From an uncultured Taibaiella sp. (lineage in GTDB: Bacteria; Bacteroidota; Bacteroidia; Chitinophagales; Chitinophagaceae), in contig CAMPJV010000059.1 of the NCBI GenBank assembly GCA_946886975.1, positions 1-11,158 of the forward strand: a DNA stretch of 11,158 nt, read 5' to 3'. This document shows positions 1 to 6,544 of the stretch, one piece after another. The notes below the pieces were generated by a model. The model was not told the DNA's origin. It did not search any database and saw nothing but the letters and a program-made list of their open reading frames with translations. The translations under genes and the position numbers were made by a program. Every line of letters starts with the position of its first letter. Positions within the stretch are counted from its first letter, which is position 1.

Positions 1-682
1 CCATAAACCATCGCATCACGTCTAGTGTCCTGTGTGATGGTATCTTGCTTATAGGCTAAGAGAAGTCGAAGTAATCCTTGTATTTTATCCCCTTCTCCTC
101 CATATCCGCCAACACCTTGCTCTGAACTGTAGCCGTATCCTCGAACAGCTTCCTAATCTTCGCCCTTACGTTCGCATCCTCATTTACCAGCTCCGCTATT
201 ATATCCCTGGCGCCCTGCAGCGCCTCCTCAGGCGTCTTTACTACCTCTGTGACAAATGCGGCCGCCTCTACCAGCGGGTCTATCCCACCCTGCTCCAGCA
301 GCATATTAGCCAATGGCTCCAGGCCATTCTCCCTTGCCGTCTGCGCTTTGGTTTTACGCTTCGGCTTGTATGGCAGGTAAATATCTTCCAGTTCATTAAT
401 GGTGACAGCCTTATCCAACTTAGCCTGCAGTTCCTCCGTCATCTTCCCCTGCTCGGCGATGGTCTTCTCAATAAAGGCCTTACGCTCGGTGAACTCCTTC
501 TGAAACTTAGCTTCGTCCTGTATCTGCTGTATCTGAACCTCGTCCAGGGCCCCGGTCTTATCCTTCCGGTACCTGGCTATAAAGGGGATAGTCGCCCCCT
601 CGTTCAGCAGTTCCAGCACCGTGGCCACATTCTTTTCTACGAGCCCCAGCTTAGAGGCCACACTCCCGGCAAAATCTACCAT
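1..682 (-). pseudogene. tex: Tex transcription accessory protein, N-terminal part, interrupted by in-frame TAG (partial at window edge)
   Basis: Tex is a cytoplasmic RNA-binding protein linked to transcription, normally about 750-780 residues: an N-terminal helical region, then YqgF-like, helix-hairpin-helix and S1 domains. Seen here: an ATG at 680-682 with an AGGAG ribosome-binding site just upstream, and 208 residues carrying family hallmarks, including GATIPFIARYRKDKTGALDE (residues 29-48), ELEDIYLPYKPKRKTKAQ (about 96-113), GLEPLA and KDYFDFS. A TAG at 56-58 stops the frame where Tex has the Glu of DYFDxxEP. The same frame then continues PISKIPSHRT-L-x-V-M-R, clearly Tex, to base 1, so the stop lies inside the gene and is not its natural end. 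If real, the product keeps only the N-terminal part and loses all catalytic-like and RNA-binding domains. A base-call error near a sequence end is an equally good explanation. Identity is certain; functional status is not. Confidence 0.85.
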
Positions 683-1105
683 TACTTACTCCTTATTTTA
701 AAGATTGCGAATGTAGGGGGTGGAGAGGAAACCGGAAAAGAAAGATTTCCCCGTCAAAAAGGCAACAGTCGTGGTATAAGGATTTTGGAAAAAGGACGGA
801 TGCCGGGACCATAAAGGATTGGAAAACCGCTGCAGACCCAAAGGAGATCCAGTGTATATCCAATGCAAAGCCAATGATATTGCAGGTACGTTGGTGTTTT
901 CGCTAATGTGTTTCAGGTGGGAGAAGATGGGAGTATGGCTATGAACAAGGGGTACATTACAAAAAACAGCCAACTACCTGCAATGTCCGCCCTTAAAACG
1001 AGGCGAATACTACCTTTACAGTACCTTATCAGGGGCCGAATACCAGGTATTGACAGGTGGACTGAGATACTCAGTTACAGTTGTTGATATTTCACATTAT
1101 TTCCC
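683..1105. other. gene-poor intergenic stretch between tex and the rpsF promoter
   Basis: About 420 bases with no reading frame I can support. One minus-strand open frame of 91 codons (698-973) has a composition unlike a protein and no start context. On the plus strand, a start-less frame runs from a TGA at 942-944 to a TAA at 1179-1181. Its middle reads somewhat like protein (a GEYYLYSTLSGAEYQ stretch), but it has no ATG and runs through the rpsF promoter and leader, so I do not call it a gene. The stretch should hold the tex promoter on the minus strand, but I see no clear TAnnTTTG match there. Confidence 0.5.
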
Positions 1106-1113
1106 TACCTTTG
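1084..1113 (+). promoter_or_regulatory. Bacteroidota-type promoter of the rpsF operon
   Basis: A perfect -7 element TACCTTTG (TAnnTTTG consensus) lies at 1106-1113, and a TTG at 1084-1086 sits 19 bases upstream, the normal place for the -33 element of Bacteroidota primary-sigma promoters. Transcription would start near 1118-1120, giving a leader of about 80 bases before rpsF. This is the best promoter match in the window, which fits a ribosomal protein operon. Confidence 0.7.
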
Positions 1114-1118
1114 CCATC

Positions 1119-1173
1119 CCAAAATCTGGTCGGCTGCTCGAAAGGGTATCCAATGTTGTGCCGGCCGATTTGG
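1119..1173 (+). promoter_or_regulatory. rpsF leader hairpin, candidate ribosomal-protein autoregulatory RNA
   Basis: Bases 1119-1134 can pair with 1160-1173 in a 14-bp stem (one G-U pair) with single bulged bases at 1124 and 1127 and a 25-base apical loop. Inside the loop GGGTATCC can form a tiny secondary hairpin. The stem begins almost exactly at the predicted transcription start and ends 27 bases before the rpsF ATG. In many bacteria the rpsF leader holds an RNA motif bound by the S6:S18 complex for feedback control; both proteins are encoded here. That this hairpin is such a motif is inference, because I cannot match it to the published consensus by eye. Confidence 0.5.
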
Positions 1174-1200
1174 AATATTAACTAACAACTTAATCTTTTT

Positions 1201-1569
1201 ATGGCAACAAAAAACCTTCAAAGCTATGAGCTGATGGTGATCTTTACGCCCGTATTGGCAGAAGAGGACTACCGCAACGCTCAGAAGAAGTACGCAGACT
1301 TCATCACCGAAAATGGTGGTGAGATCACCCACTCCCAGGCAATGGGCCTTCGCTCCCTTGCTTATCCAATCGAGAAAAAAACAACTGGTCTTTACTGGCT
1401 AATGGAGTACAAAGCACCCGGCGATGTAAACGGGAAGCTGGAAGTTCAGATGAACCGTGATGAGCATGTGATGCGTCACATGATCACCCGCCTGGACAAA
1501 TACGCTGTTATCTATAACGCTCGCCGCCGCAACAAGGGCGCTGAGGCAGAAGCAACAGCTACTTCTTAA
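1201..1569 (+). CDS. rpsF: 30S ribosomal protein S6
   Basis: S6 binds the central domain of 16S rRNA in the small subunit as a heterodimer with S18. The 122-residue product begins MATKNLQSYELMVIFTPVL, a typical S6 first beta-strand with the YE start motif, and continues with the conserved GLRSLAYPIEKKTTGLYWLMEY segment (about residues 50-71) and RDEHVMRHMITRLDKYAV (about 87-104). The Ala/Glu-rich tail is a usual variable end. The ATG at 1201 follows an AT-rich stretch with no Shine-Dalgarno sequence, as is common for ribosomal genes in Bacteroidota. It is the first gene of the operon, 19 bases before rpsR, driven by the promoter at 1084-1113 and possibly controlled through the leader hairpin. 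Nothing is odd in the protein itself. Confidence 0.97.
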   Translation: MATKNLQSYELMVIFTPVLAEEDYRNAQKKYADFITENGGEITHSQAMGLRSLAYPIEKKTTGLYWLMEYKAPGDVNGKLEVQMNRDEHVMRHMITRLDKYAVIYNARRRNKGAEAEATATS

Positions 1570-1588
1570 TCTTTAAAAACCGAACACA

Positions 1589-1855
1589 ATGGCTAAGCAA
1601 AACGATATAAAATTCCTTACCTCCACGCGTGTGGAGAAGCGCCTGAAGAAATATTGCCGCTTCAAGAAGATGGGCATTAAGTACATCGACTACAAAGACG
1701 GCGAATTCCTGAAGAAATTCGTGAACGAACAAGGTAAGATGCTTCCTCGCCGCATCACCGGCAACTCGCTGAAGTTCCAGCGCAAGGTGGCCCAGGCAGT
1801 GAAGAAGGCTCGCCAGATGGCTATTCTTCCTTATGTCACTGACCTTTTAAAATAG
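1589..1855 (+). CDS. rpsR: 30S ribosomal protein S18
   Basis: S18 is the partner of S6 on the platform of the small subunit. The 88-residue product has the family core: [16 protein letters not shown] (about residues 22-37), [15 protein letters not shown] (about 44-58), then the basic helix [21 protein letters not shown]. It contains a single Cys, so it is not the four-Cys zinc-binding version of S18. The start ATG at 1589 lies 19 bases after the rpsF stop without a clear Shine-Dalgarno sequence; co-transcription with rpsF and rplI is near certain from spacing and order. Length is normal for the phylum. Confidence 0.97.
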   Translation: MAKQNDIKFLTSTRVEKRLKKYCRFKKMGIKYIDYKDGEFLKKFVNEQGKMLPRRITGNSLKFQRKVAQAVKKARQMAILPYVTDLLK

Positions 1856-1885
1856 TGATTGCTCACGCATTAAAAGCTAAAACTC

Positions 1886-2332
1886 ATGCAAGTAATTTTA
1901 ATAAAAGACGTAGATAACTTAGGTGCTGCCAACGAAATGGTAACAGTTCGTCCTGGCTATGCACGTAACTACCTGATCCCGCAGAAATATGCTATCGAAG
2001 CGAGCGGATCAAACAAGAAGGTGCTTGAAGAGCGCCAGAAGCAACTGAAGAAGCGTGAAGAGAAACTGATGGCTGAGATCAACAAGGTGCGCGAAGTATT
2101 AAGCTCATCTCCTCTTAAGATCGGCGCAAAGACCGGTACCAGCGGAAAGATCTTCGGTTCCGTTACCTCTATCCAGCTTGTTCGCGCCATCCGCGAGCAG
2201 AAAGGATACGAGATCGACCGTCGCCGCATCAGCATCCTCGACGAAGTAAAAGAAGTGGGTACCTACAAAGCCCAGATCGACTTCGGTAAGGATAACCTGG
2301 TAGATGTAGAATTTGAAGTAGCAGGAGAGTAA
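1886..2332 (+). CDS. rplI: 50S ribosomal protein L9
   Basis: L9 is a two-domain large-subunit protein at the base of the L1 stalk. The 148-residue product starts MQVILIKDVDNLGAANEMV and carries the L9 signature VRPGYARNYLIPQKYA (about residues 21-36) in the N-terminal domain. Next come the long charged connecting helix (about 40-75, rich in K, E, R and Q) and the C-terminal domain with GSVTSIQLVRAIREQKG and a final VEFEVAGE. It is the last gene of the rpsF-rpsR-rplI operon, 30 bases after rpsR, with a strong hairpin 22 bases after its stop. Length and domain order are normal. Confidence 0.97.
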   Translation: MQVILIKDVDNLGAANEMVTVRPGYARNYLIPQKYAIEASGSNKKVLEERQKQLKKREEKLMAEINKVREVLSSSPLKIGAKTGTSGKIFGSVTSIQLVRAIREQKGYEIDRRRISILDEVKEVGTYKAQIDFGKDNLVDVEFEVAGE

Positions 2333-2353
2333 TCTCGCAGCTAAGACAATATT

Positions 2354-2382
2354 GAAAGGGATCGCTCATTGCGATCCCTTTC
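2354..2382 (+). terminator. hairpin terminator after rplI
   Basis: A perfect 12-bp inverted repeat (GAAAGGGATCGC / GCGATCCCTTTC) with a 5-base loop starts 22 bases after the rplI stop. The 3' arm ends in TTTC followed by TACGTTCGG, so the U-run is short. Its position at the end of a ribosomal operon makes transcription termination or 3'-end protection the likely role. Confidence 0.75.
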
Positions 2383-2493
2383 TACGTTCGGTTGTTTAAG
2401 CAGCAGAGTTATGAAGTATCTTATTTGGAGAGGTCGAAAACAATTGATTAGCAAGACGATATGACGTGAAACACGCCAAGTTTTCAAATAGCA

Positions 2494-2537
2494 GGGAATA
2501 TTTCCCCTTATTTTGTATTTTAGCGGGAAATATTTCC
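2494..2537. promoter_or_regulatory. two near-identical palindromes flanking a possible -7 box, candidate operator of the ATPase gene
   Basis: GGGAATATTTCCC (2494-2506; 5-bp arms around TAT) and GGAAATATTTCC (2526-2537; perfect palindrome, preceded by one more G) are variants of one motif. Their centres lie about 31.5 bases apart, close to three helical turns. Between them are TATTTTG (2509-2515, one T short of TAnnTTTG) and TATTTTAG (2516-2523, one mismatch). Two dyads on the same helix face around a promoter are the layout expected of a dimeric or multimeric repressor. What binds is unknown. Confidence 0.5.
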
Positions 2538-2554
2538 TGTTAAACACAAACACT

Positions 2555-3997
2555 ATGGCAAAAGGCTTTCAGCTCATCTCTGAGCCCTTCATCCTAGAAA
2601 AGATGAAATATGATAACCCTTGGTGGCAAAACATGCATATTGATCCTGAATTTAATGAAATGCAGCGACGCCTCTACTTTGATCTATTCTTTCCTCTGGT
2701 GAAAGAGACCGACGTTAAAAGAGCTGTTGTTTTAATGGGGCCGCGTAGGGTAGGAAAAACAGTCTTGATGCACCATGCAATTGAAGAATTGCTTGAAATC
2801 CAAAAAATTTCAAAGGAAAAAATTGCATTCATCAACATTGAAAACCCCCTGTACCTTCATAAGAGTCTAGAGGAGCTTTTCTTTCTTGCGCGAACTGCGG
2901 TTAGCAACACAGATCCGAAAGGTTGGTATGTCTTTTTTGATGAAATCCAATACCTAAAAGGATGGGAGGTTCATTTGAAGGTATTAGTAGACAGCTACCC
3001 TCATACCAAATTTGTGGTTTCAGGATCGGCTGCTGCTGCATTAAAGCTAAAGAGCAATGAAAGTGGTGCAGGAAGATTTACAGAGTTTCTGTTACCACCT
3101 TTGACATTTCATGAGTACATTAGTTTGAAGGGATACGGCCATTTAATCCAACATAAGCCCATTCAGTGGAAAGCCACAACGCAAAATTTTTTCACAACGA
3201 CAAACATCGACGAGGTCAACAAGCACTTTATCGACTACTTAAATTTTGGAGGTTATCCTGAAGTAATTTTCTCGGAAAAAATTCAATCAAATCCAGGACG
3301 ATATATCAAAAGTGATATAGTCGACAAAGTCTTACTGCGCGATTTACCGAGTCTATATGGGATCAGAGATGTACAAGAATTGAATTCTTTTTTCACAGCT
3401 ATAGCTTATAACACAGGAAACGAAATTTCATTGAGTTCATTGTCTCAAAATAGCAGTGTTGACACAGACACGTTGAAGAAGTACATTGAATACCTGGAAG
3501 CAGCATTTCTCATCAAGCAGATACATCGCATAGACGACTATGGCAAAAAGTTTCAAAGAACCACGGTTTATAAGCTCTACCTAACAAATCCTTCGCTACG
3601 AAGTGCTTTGTTCTCGCCATTAAAACCTAAAGAGGATGACATTTTTGGACATGTTGTCGAAACAGCAATATTTGCACAGTGGATGCACAGGGATTGGGCA
3701 AAGCCTATGTATGCAAACTGGGGAAAAGGAGAAGTCGACATGGTCTTCCTGAATCATCAATCTAAACCATATACATGTGTTGAAATCAAGTGGAGTAACA
3801 GATTTTTCGAGCGACCGAATGACTTAAAGAGCTTGCTCTACTTCTGTAAAAAGAACAAAATAGACGATGTGGTGGTGACAACTATTGATAAAGAAGGGTT
3901 GCAAACAATAGACGGCATTAACCTCCATTTTTATCCAAGTGCAACGTATGCATTGACTGTAGGCTTTAATACTTTACTTCATAAGACCCTGGGATAG
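2555..3997 (+). CDS. AAA ATPase of the AAA_14/DUF4143 family with PD-(D/E)xK-like C-terminus
   Basis: This is a 480-residue predicted P-loop ATPase of unknown biological role. Visible motifs: Walker A GPRRVGKT (62-69), Walker B YVFFDE (125-130), a sensor-like VVSGSAA (154-160), an Arg in GAGRFTEFLLPPLTFHEY (171-188) typical of the family, then the DUF4143 region with GGYPEV (232-237), DLPSLYGI and a winged-helix-like stretch. The C-terminus has ET (379-380), GEVD (392-395) and VEIKW (409-413), which match the acidic/ExK pattern of a restriction-endonuclease-like fold. I chose the ATG at 2555. The frame is open back to a TTG at 2513, but that extension would run through the palindromic region. 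The gene is AT-richer than its neighbours (23/60 G+C in the line at 3181 against 32/60 at 7501, counted by eye) and stands alone, which suggests acquisition. Family members are abundant in Bacteroidota and archaea. A defence or mobile-element role is only a guess. Confidence 0.9.
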   Translation: MAKGFQLISEPFILEKMKYDNPWWQNMHIDPEFNEMQRRLYFDLFFPLVKETDVKRAVVLMGPRRVGKTVLMHHAIEELLEIQKISKEKIAFINIENPLYLHKSLEELFFLARTAVSNTDPKGWYVFFDEIQYLKGWEVHLKVLVDSYPHTKFVVSGSAAAALKLKSNESGAGRFTEFLLPPLTFHEYISLKGYGHLIQHKPIQWKATTQNFFTTTNIDEVNKHFIDYLNFGGYPEVIFSEKIQSNPGRYIKSDIVDKVLLRDLPSLYGIRDVQELNSFFTAIAYNTGNEISLSSLSQNSSVDTDTLKKYIEYLEAAFLIKQIHRIDDYGKKFQRTTVYKLYLTNPSLRSALFSPLKPKEDDIFGHVVETAIFAQWMHRDWAKPMYANWGKGEVDMVFLNHQSKPYTCVEIKWSNRFFERPNDLKSLLYFCKKNKIDDVVVTTIDKEGLQTIDGINLHFYPSATYALTVGFNTLLHKTLG

Positions 3998-4007
3998 ACG
4001 TTGAAGA

Positions 4008-4035
4008 AAGATGGAATGTCATCACATTCCATCTT
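4008..4035. terminator. bidirectional hairpin terminator between the ATPase and the VOC gene
   Basis: A perfect 12-bp inverted repeat (AAGATGGAATGT / ACATTCCATCTT) with a CATC loop lies 10 bases after the ATPase stop and 38 bases beyond the stop of the opposing VOC gene. Pyrimidine-rich sequence follows on both sides (TCTGTGT on plus, TCTTCAA on minus), so it can serve both convergent transcripts. Confidence 0.7.
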
Positions 4036-4073
4036 CTGTGTCATTTGCCTGGTTAAGGAATGTGTCAAACCCC

Positions 4074-4487
4074 CTACTTCTTCGGCTTATCATAATTCAC
4101 CATCCAGTTCACGCCAAACTTATCCGTACACATCCCAAACCTCGCACCCCAGAAGGTATCCTGCACCGCCATCTTCACCTGTCCGCCGGTAGAAAGGGCA
4201 TCAAACACCCTGTCCACCTCCCCGTCCGACTTAAGGTCTAGGGCAATAGAAAAGTTGTCACCCACAGTTACGTTTGCCCCTTCATTTGCATCCGAAAACA
4301 TGAGTGTAAATCCCATCAGGTCCATTACCGCATGCATAATCTTGTCCTTATAAGATTCACTGCCCTGATCTGTCGGCGCCTCTCCATACCGCTGCATGGA
4401 TATCAGGTTGCCGCCTAGTTTGTCCTTGTAGAAATTAATGGCCTCTTCACAATTGCCATTGAACATAAGATAAAGTGCATTTGCCAT
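4074..4487 (-). CDS. VOC superfamily protein, PhnB/YjdN-like (glyoxalase-fold)
   Basis: The 137-residue protein belongs to the vicinal oxygen chelate superfamily, PhnB/YjdN branch, often annotated as 3-demethylubiquinone-9 3-methyltransferase-like. Seen: the N-terminal YLMFNGNCEEAINFYKDKLG (residues 6-25), the YGEAP segment (34-38), and the C-terminal signature FWGARFGMCTDKFGVNWMV (112-130), which is shared across the family. Members fold as two beta-alpha-beta-beta-beta modules and usually dimerise; the substrate of this branch is generally unknown, so no reaction is assigned. It is a single-gene unit, converging with the ATPase gene and diverging from panD, with a 166-base gap to the panD ATG. 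I see no convincing promoter or Shine-Dalgarno sequence. The family call is firm, the function open. Confidence 0.9.
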   Translation of the reverse strand: MANALYLMFNGNCEEAINFYKDKLGGNLISMQRYGEAPTDQGSESYKDKIMHAVMDLMGFTLMFSDANEGANVTVGDNFSIALDLKSDGEVDRVFDALSTGGQVKMAVQDTFWGARFGMCTDKFGVNWMVNYDKPKK

Positions 4488-4556
4488 AGTGTATATTTTA
4501 CTGGTTAAAGATGTGTTCTATTTCTTAGCAACATTACCGTGCCGCCCACTCCCGGC

Positions 4557-4596
4557 GAGGCTCCCTCCCTCCTGAGGAAGGTCTGGCTGGGGCCTC
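4557..4596. repeat. GC-rich imperfect hairpin element between the VOC gene and panD
   Basis: GAGGCTCC (4557-4564) pairs with GGGGCCTC (4589-4596) over 8 bp with one G-U pair. The enclosed pyrimidine- then purine-rich segment (CCCTCCTGAGGAAGG) can form a second short stem around TGA. The strand bias and the CCTCCTGAGGAAGG core resemble palindromic intergenic repeats commonly seen in Bacteroidota genomes. Whether this copy belongs to such a family cannot be judged from one window. Confidence 0.4.
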
Positions 4597-4638
4597 TTTC
4601 TTTCGCCGAAACCCTCGTCGGGCCTTCAACTTAATTTG

Positions 4639-4646
4639 TACCTTTG
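4639..4646 (+). promoter_or_regulatory. -7 promoter element of panD, giving an almost leaderless mRNA
   Basis: TACCTTTG (4639-4646) is identical to the -7 box of the rpsF promoter and ends only 7 bases before the panD ATG at 4654. Expected transcription would begin about 0-4 bases upstream of that ATG. No good -33 TTG is visible at the expected distance (around 4616-4620). Confidence 0.55.
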
Positions 4647-4653
4647 CGCCGCT

Positions 4654-4998
4654 ATGCAGATCGAAGTAATGAAGTCGAAAATCCATCGCGTCAAAGTAAC
4701 GGAGGCCAACCTCCATTACATAGGGAGCATTACCATTGACGAGAACCTGATGGATGCTGCACATCTTATCGAAAACGAGAAAGTACAGGTACTGAATATA
4801 GACAACGGAGAGCGCCTCGAGACTTACGTCATAAAGGGCACCCGCGGCTCCGGAATGATCTGCATGAACGGCCCTGCGGCTCGCAGAGTGTCTGTGGGAG
4901 ACACGGTCATCGTCATCTCCTATGCCAGGATGGACTTTGAAGAGGCAAAGCGATTTAAGCCATTCATTATTTTCCCTAAGGAGGACAATACCTTGTAA
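4654..4998 (+). CDS. panD: aspartate 1-decarboxylase (pyruvoyl enzyme)
   Basis: PanD converts L-aspartate to beta-alanine, a precursor of pantothenate and coenzyme A. It is made as a proenzyme that cleaves itself to form a pyruvoyl group. With the ATG at 4654 as residue 1, the 114-residue product puts every known residue at its Escherichia coli number: Lys9, Gly24-Ser25 at the cleavage site (YIGSITI), Arg54, Thr57, Tyr58 and Asn72. This agreement decides the start; a frame opening at TTG 4636 would add six residues encoded by promoter sequence. It is the first gene of a cluster with the flippase-like gene (18 bases downstream) and rfaE2. panC, often adjacent in this phylum, is not in the window. 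No Shine-Dalgarno sequence fits in front of the ATG; translation is likely leaderless or nearly so. Confidence 0.96.
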   Translation: MQIEVMKSKIHRVKVTEANLHYIGSITIDENLMDAAHLIENEKVQVLNIDNGERLETYVIKGTRGSGMICMNGPAARRVSVGDTVIVISYARMDFEEAKRFKPFIIFPKEDNTL

Positions 4999-5016
4999 TT
5001 TCTATCTTTACCTCCT

Positions 5017-6021
5017 ATGAAGAAAATTCTCCTCACCGTCCTGCAGTATGTAATTTTCTTCGGACTGGGTGCTCTTCTCATCTGGTGGCAATACGGCAAT
5101 CTTACTGAGAACGATAAAACGGAGATACTTGCCTCTTTCACGCAAGTGCGCGGCCGCCTATGGCTGCTGATACCTGTGCTGCTGATCGGCCTGTTATCCC
5201 ATCTATTCAGAGCCTTGCGCTGGAAGCTTTTGCTGGAACCGCTTAAGCTAAACCCCACCACTGCCAATATTACTTTTGCCGTCCTTATCGGTTACCTGGT
5301 CAATCTGCTCGTCCCTCGTATGGGCGAGGTCGCACGGTGCACAATCCTTGCCCGTTATGAGCACGAGCCCGTCGATAAGATTGTTGGCACCATCGTAGCG
5401 GAGCGTGCATTCGACATTCTCTGCCTTGCCCTGGTTACAGTCATAGCGGTACTCACCCAAACTGGTACGGGACTGGAATACCTAAAGGCACAGTTCGCAA
5501 TGTTTGACGTCTCTGTAGCCAATATCGTAATGATGATAGGTGGGTTAGTGCTCTTCGTTGCCTTATTGTTCTTTATTTACAGGCTTACAAGAAAGACCAA
5601 GCTCGGGCATTTCCTCAGCGGCATTGGTTACGGCATTCTCTCCATCAAGTTCATGCATAAAAAAGGTCAGTTCCTGCTATACACCTTCCTTATCTGGTTC
5701 TGCTACCTCGCCCTGGTTTATATAGGCTTTAAGGCTATAGACGCGACACAGCACCTTGGCTGGCTTCCTGCCATCTCTGTTCTGGTCTTCGGCAGCCTCG
5801 GGATGATCGTCACCCCGGGAGGCATAGGTGCCTACCCGCCTGCAGTTCAACTGGTGCTCGTCAACCTATATGCTATCAAGTCATCCTATGCTCTGGCCTT
5901 CGGCTGGGTTTCATGGATGGCCCAGACAGCAGTCGTATTAATACTCGGTGTACTATCGCTGATATTGCTTCCCCTCTACAACGTGAAACCCCATGGACAA
6001 AATACAGTGGATACAGAATAA
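5017..6021 (+). CDS. flippase-like integral membrane protein (lysylphosphatidylglycerol synthase TM region family)
   Basis: This 334-residue inner-membrane protein belongs to the family of the transmembrane part of lysylphosphatidylglycerol synthase (MprF/AglD/YbhN-like). There are about eight hydrophobic segments by eye: roughly residues 5-24, 48-65, 84-99, 130-148, 166-188, 218-238, 250-267 and 292-321. Family motifs are PRMGEVARC (100-108) between segments 3 and 4 and TPGGIGAYP (266-274) after segment 7. No cytoplasmic aminoacyl-transferase domain is attached, so it is not an MprF-type synthase; a role in moving a lipid-linked envelope component is possible but unproven. The start ATG at 5017 lies 18 bases after panD, and the gene's last 29 bases overlap the start of rfaE2, implying co-transcription and probably coupled translation. 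Confidence 0.9.
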   Translation: MKKILLTVLQYVIFFGLGALLIWWQYGNLTENDKTEILASFTQVRGRLWLLIPVLLIGLLSHLFRALRWKLLLEPLKLNPTTANITFAVLIGYLVNLLVPRMGEVARCTILARYEHEPVDKIVGTIVAERAFDILCLALVTVIAVLTQTGTGLEYLKAQFAMFDVSVANIVMMIGGLVLFVALLFFIYRLTRKTKLGHFLSGIGYGILSIKFMHKKGQFLLYTFLIWFCYLALVYIGFKAIDATQHLGWLPAISVLVFGSLGMIVTPGGIGAYPPAVQLVLVNLYAIKSSYALAFGWVSWMAQTAVVLILGVLSLILLPLYNVKPHGQNTVDTE

Positions 6022-6487
6022 GATCTGTCCGAAGGAGGTACTGGTCTATCGCTGCAACGGCCTTAAAGGCCTGGGCAAAAAGATCGTATTTACCAATGGT
6101 GTGTTCGACATCCTTCACCACGGCCACCTCGACTACCTGGCTAGAGCTGCCAGCCTCGGCAACATACTGGTGGTAGGTGTCAATTCAGATGCCTCAGTCA
6201 AAAGACTTGGGAAAGGAGGTGAACGCCCGCTAAACAGCCAGGACGAACGCGCATTCCAGCTCGCCTCGTTGCTGTTTGTAGACGCCGTGTGCATCTTCGA
6301 CGAGGATACACCTAAGGATCTGATAGAAGCTGTAAAGCCCAACGTGTTGGCCAAAGGTGGTGATTACACCCTGGATAATATTGTTGGCGCAGATTTCGTA
6401 TTAGGTAATGGTGGTAATGTTGAGGTTATACCATTTGTACAGGGATATTCTACTACTTCGCTCATCGAGCGTATTAAGAAATTGTAA
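5993..6487 (+). CDS. rfaE2: D-glycero-beta-D-manno-heptose 1-phosphate adenylyltransferase (RfaE2/HldE C-terminal type)
   Basis: This is a cytoplasmic nucleotidyltransferase of 164 residues, the stand-alone version of the C-terminal half of HldE (RfaE). That enzyme joins AMP from ATP to heptose 1-phosphate on the way to the ADP-heptose used in lipopolysaccharide. Seen: [17 protein letters not shown] (33-49) with the nucleotide-binding HHGH (42-45), [12 protein letters not shown] (61-72), NSQDERA (81-87), the [11 protein letters not shown] segment (116-126) and [10 protein letters not shown] (152-161), the C-terminal signature of the family. The ATG at 5993 lies inside the end of the flippase-like gene. 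The sugar substrate is inferred from family; other cytidylyltransferase-like nucleotide/sugar pairs remain possible. A terminator follows 25 bases after the stop. Confidence 0.9.
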   Translation: MDKIQWIQNKICPKEVLVYRCNGLKGLGKKIVFTNGVFDILHHGHLDYLARAASLGNILVVGVNSDASVKRLGKGGERPLNSQDERAFQLASLLFVDAVCIFDEDTPKDLIEAVKPNVLAKGGDYTLDNIVGADFVLGNGGNVEVIPFVQGYSTTSLIERIKKL

Positions 6488-6512
6488 AGTTTTCACTGTA
6501 CTGAGTGTTACG

Positions 6513-6544
6513 AACCCTTGCCTGATGAGTAAGGGTTTATTTTT
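6513..6544 (+). terminator. rho-independent terminator after rfaE2
   Basis: AACCCTTGC (6513-6521) pairs with GTAAGGGTT (6529-6537), 9 bp with one G-U pair, around a 7-base loop. TATTTTT follows directly. It is the best classical intrinsic terminator in the window and closes the panD operon. Confidence 0.8.

Noticed and set aside
698..973. A 91-codon minus-strand open frame
   Set aside because: Composition and lack of any recognisable motif or ribosome-binding site make it look like chance; it is also too close behind the tex start to leave room for the tex promoter.
945..1181. A start-less plus-strand frame with a protein-like stretch (GEYYLYSTLSGAEYQ, then VLTGGLRYSVTVVDIS) that could be a gene relic
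   Set aside because: It has no start codon, is closed upstream by TGA at 942-944, and runs through the rpsF promoter and leader hairpin, which explain that DNA better. A protein search of the translated stretch against Bacteroidota would settle it.
2513..2554. A 14-codon N-terminal extension of the ATPase from TTG 2513
   Set aside because: The added codons consist of the palindrome and promoter-like bases, and the ATG at 2555 gives a normal family N-terminus.
4001..4241. Short plus-strand open frames over the VOC gene
   Set aside because: They overlap a clearly real minus-strand VOC gene and the shared terminator and have low-complexity Ser/Pro-rich translations.
5003..5010. TATCTTTA as a -7 box for a separate flippase-gene promoter
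   Set aside because: It has one mismatch at the conserved final G and no -33 element, and the 18-base spacing to panD favours co-transcription.
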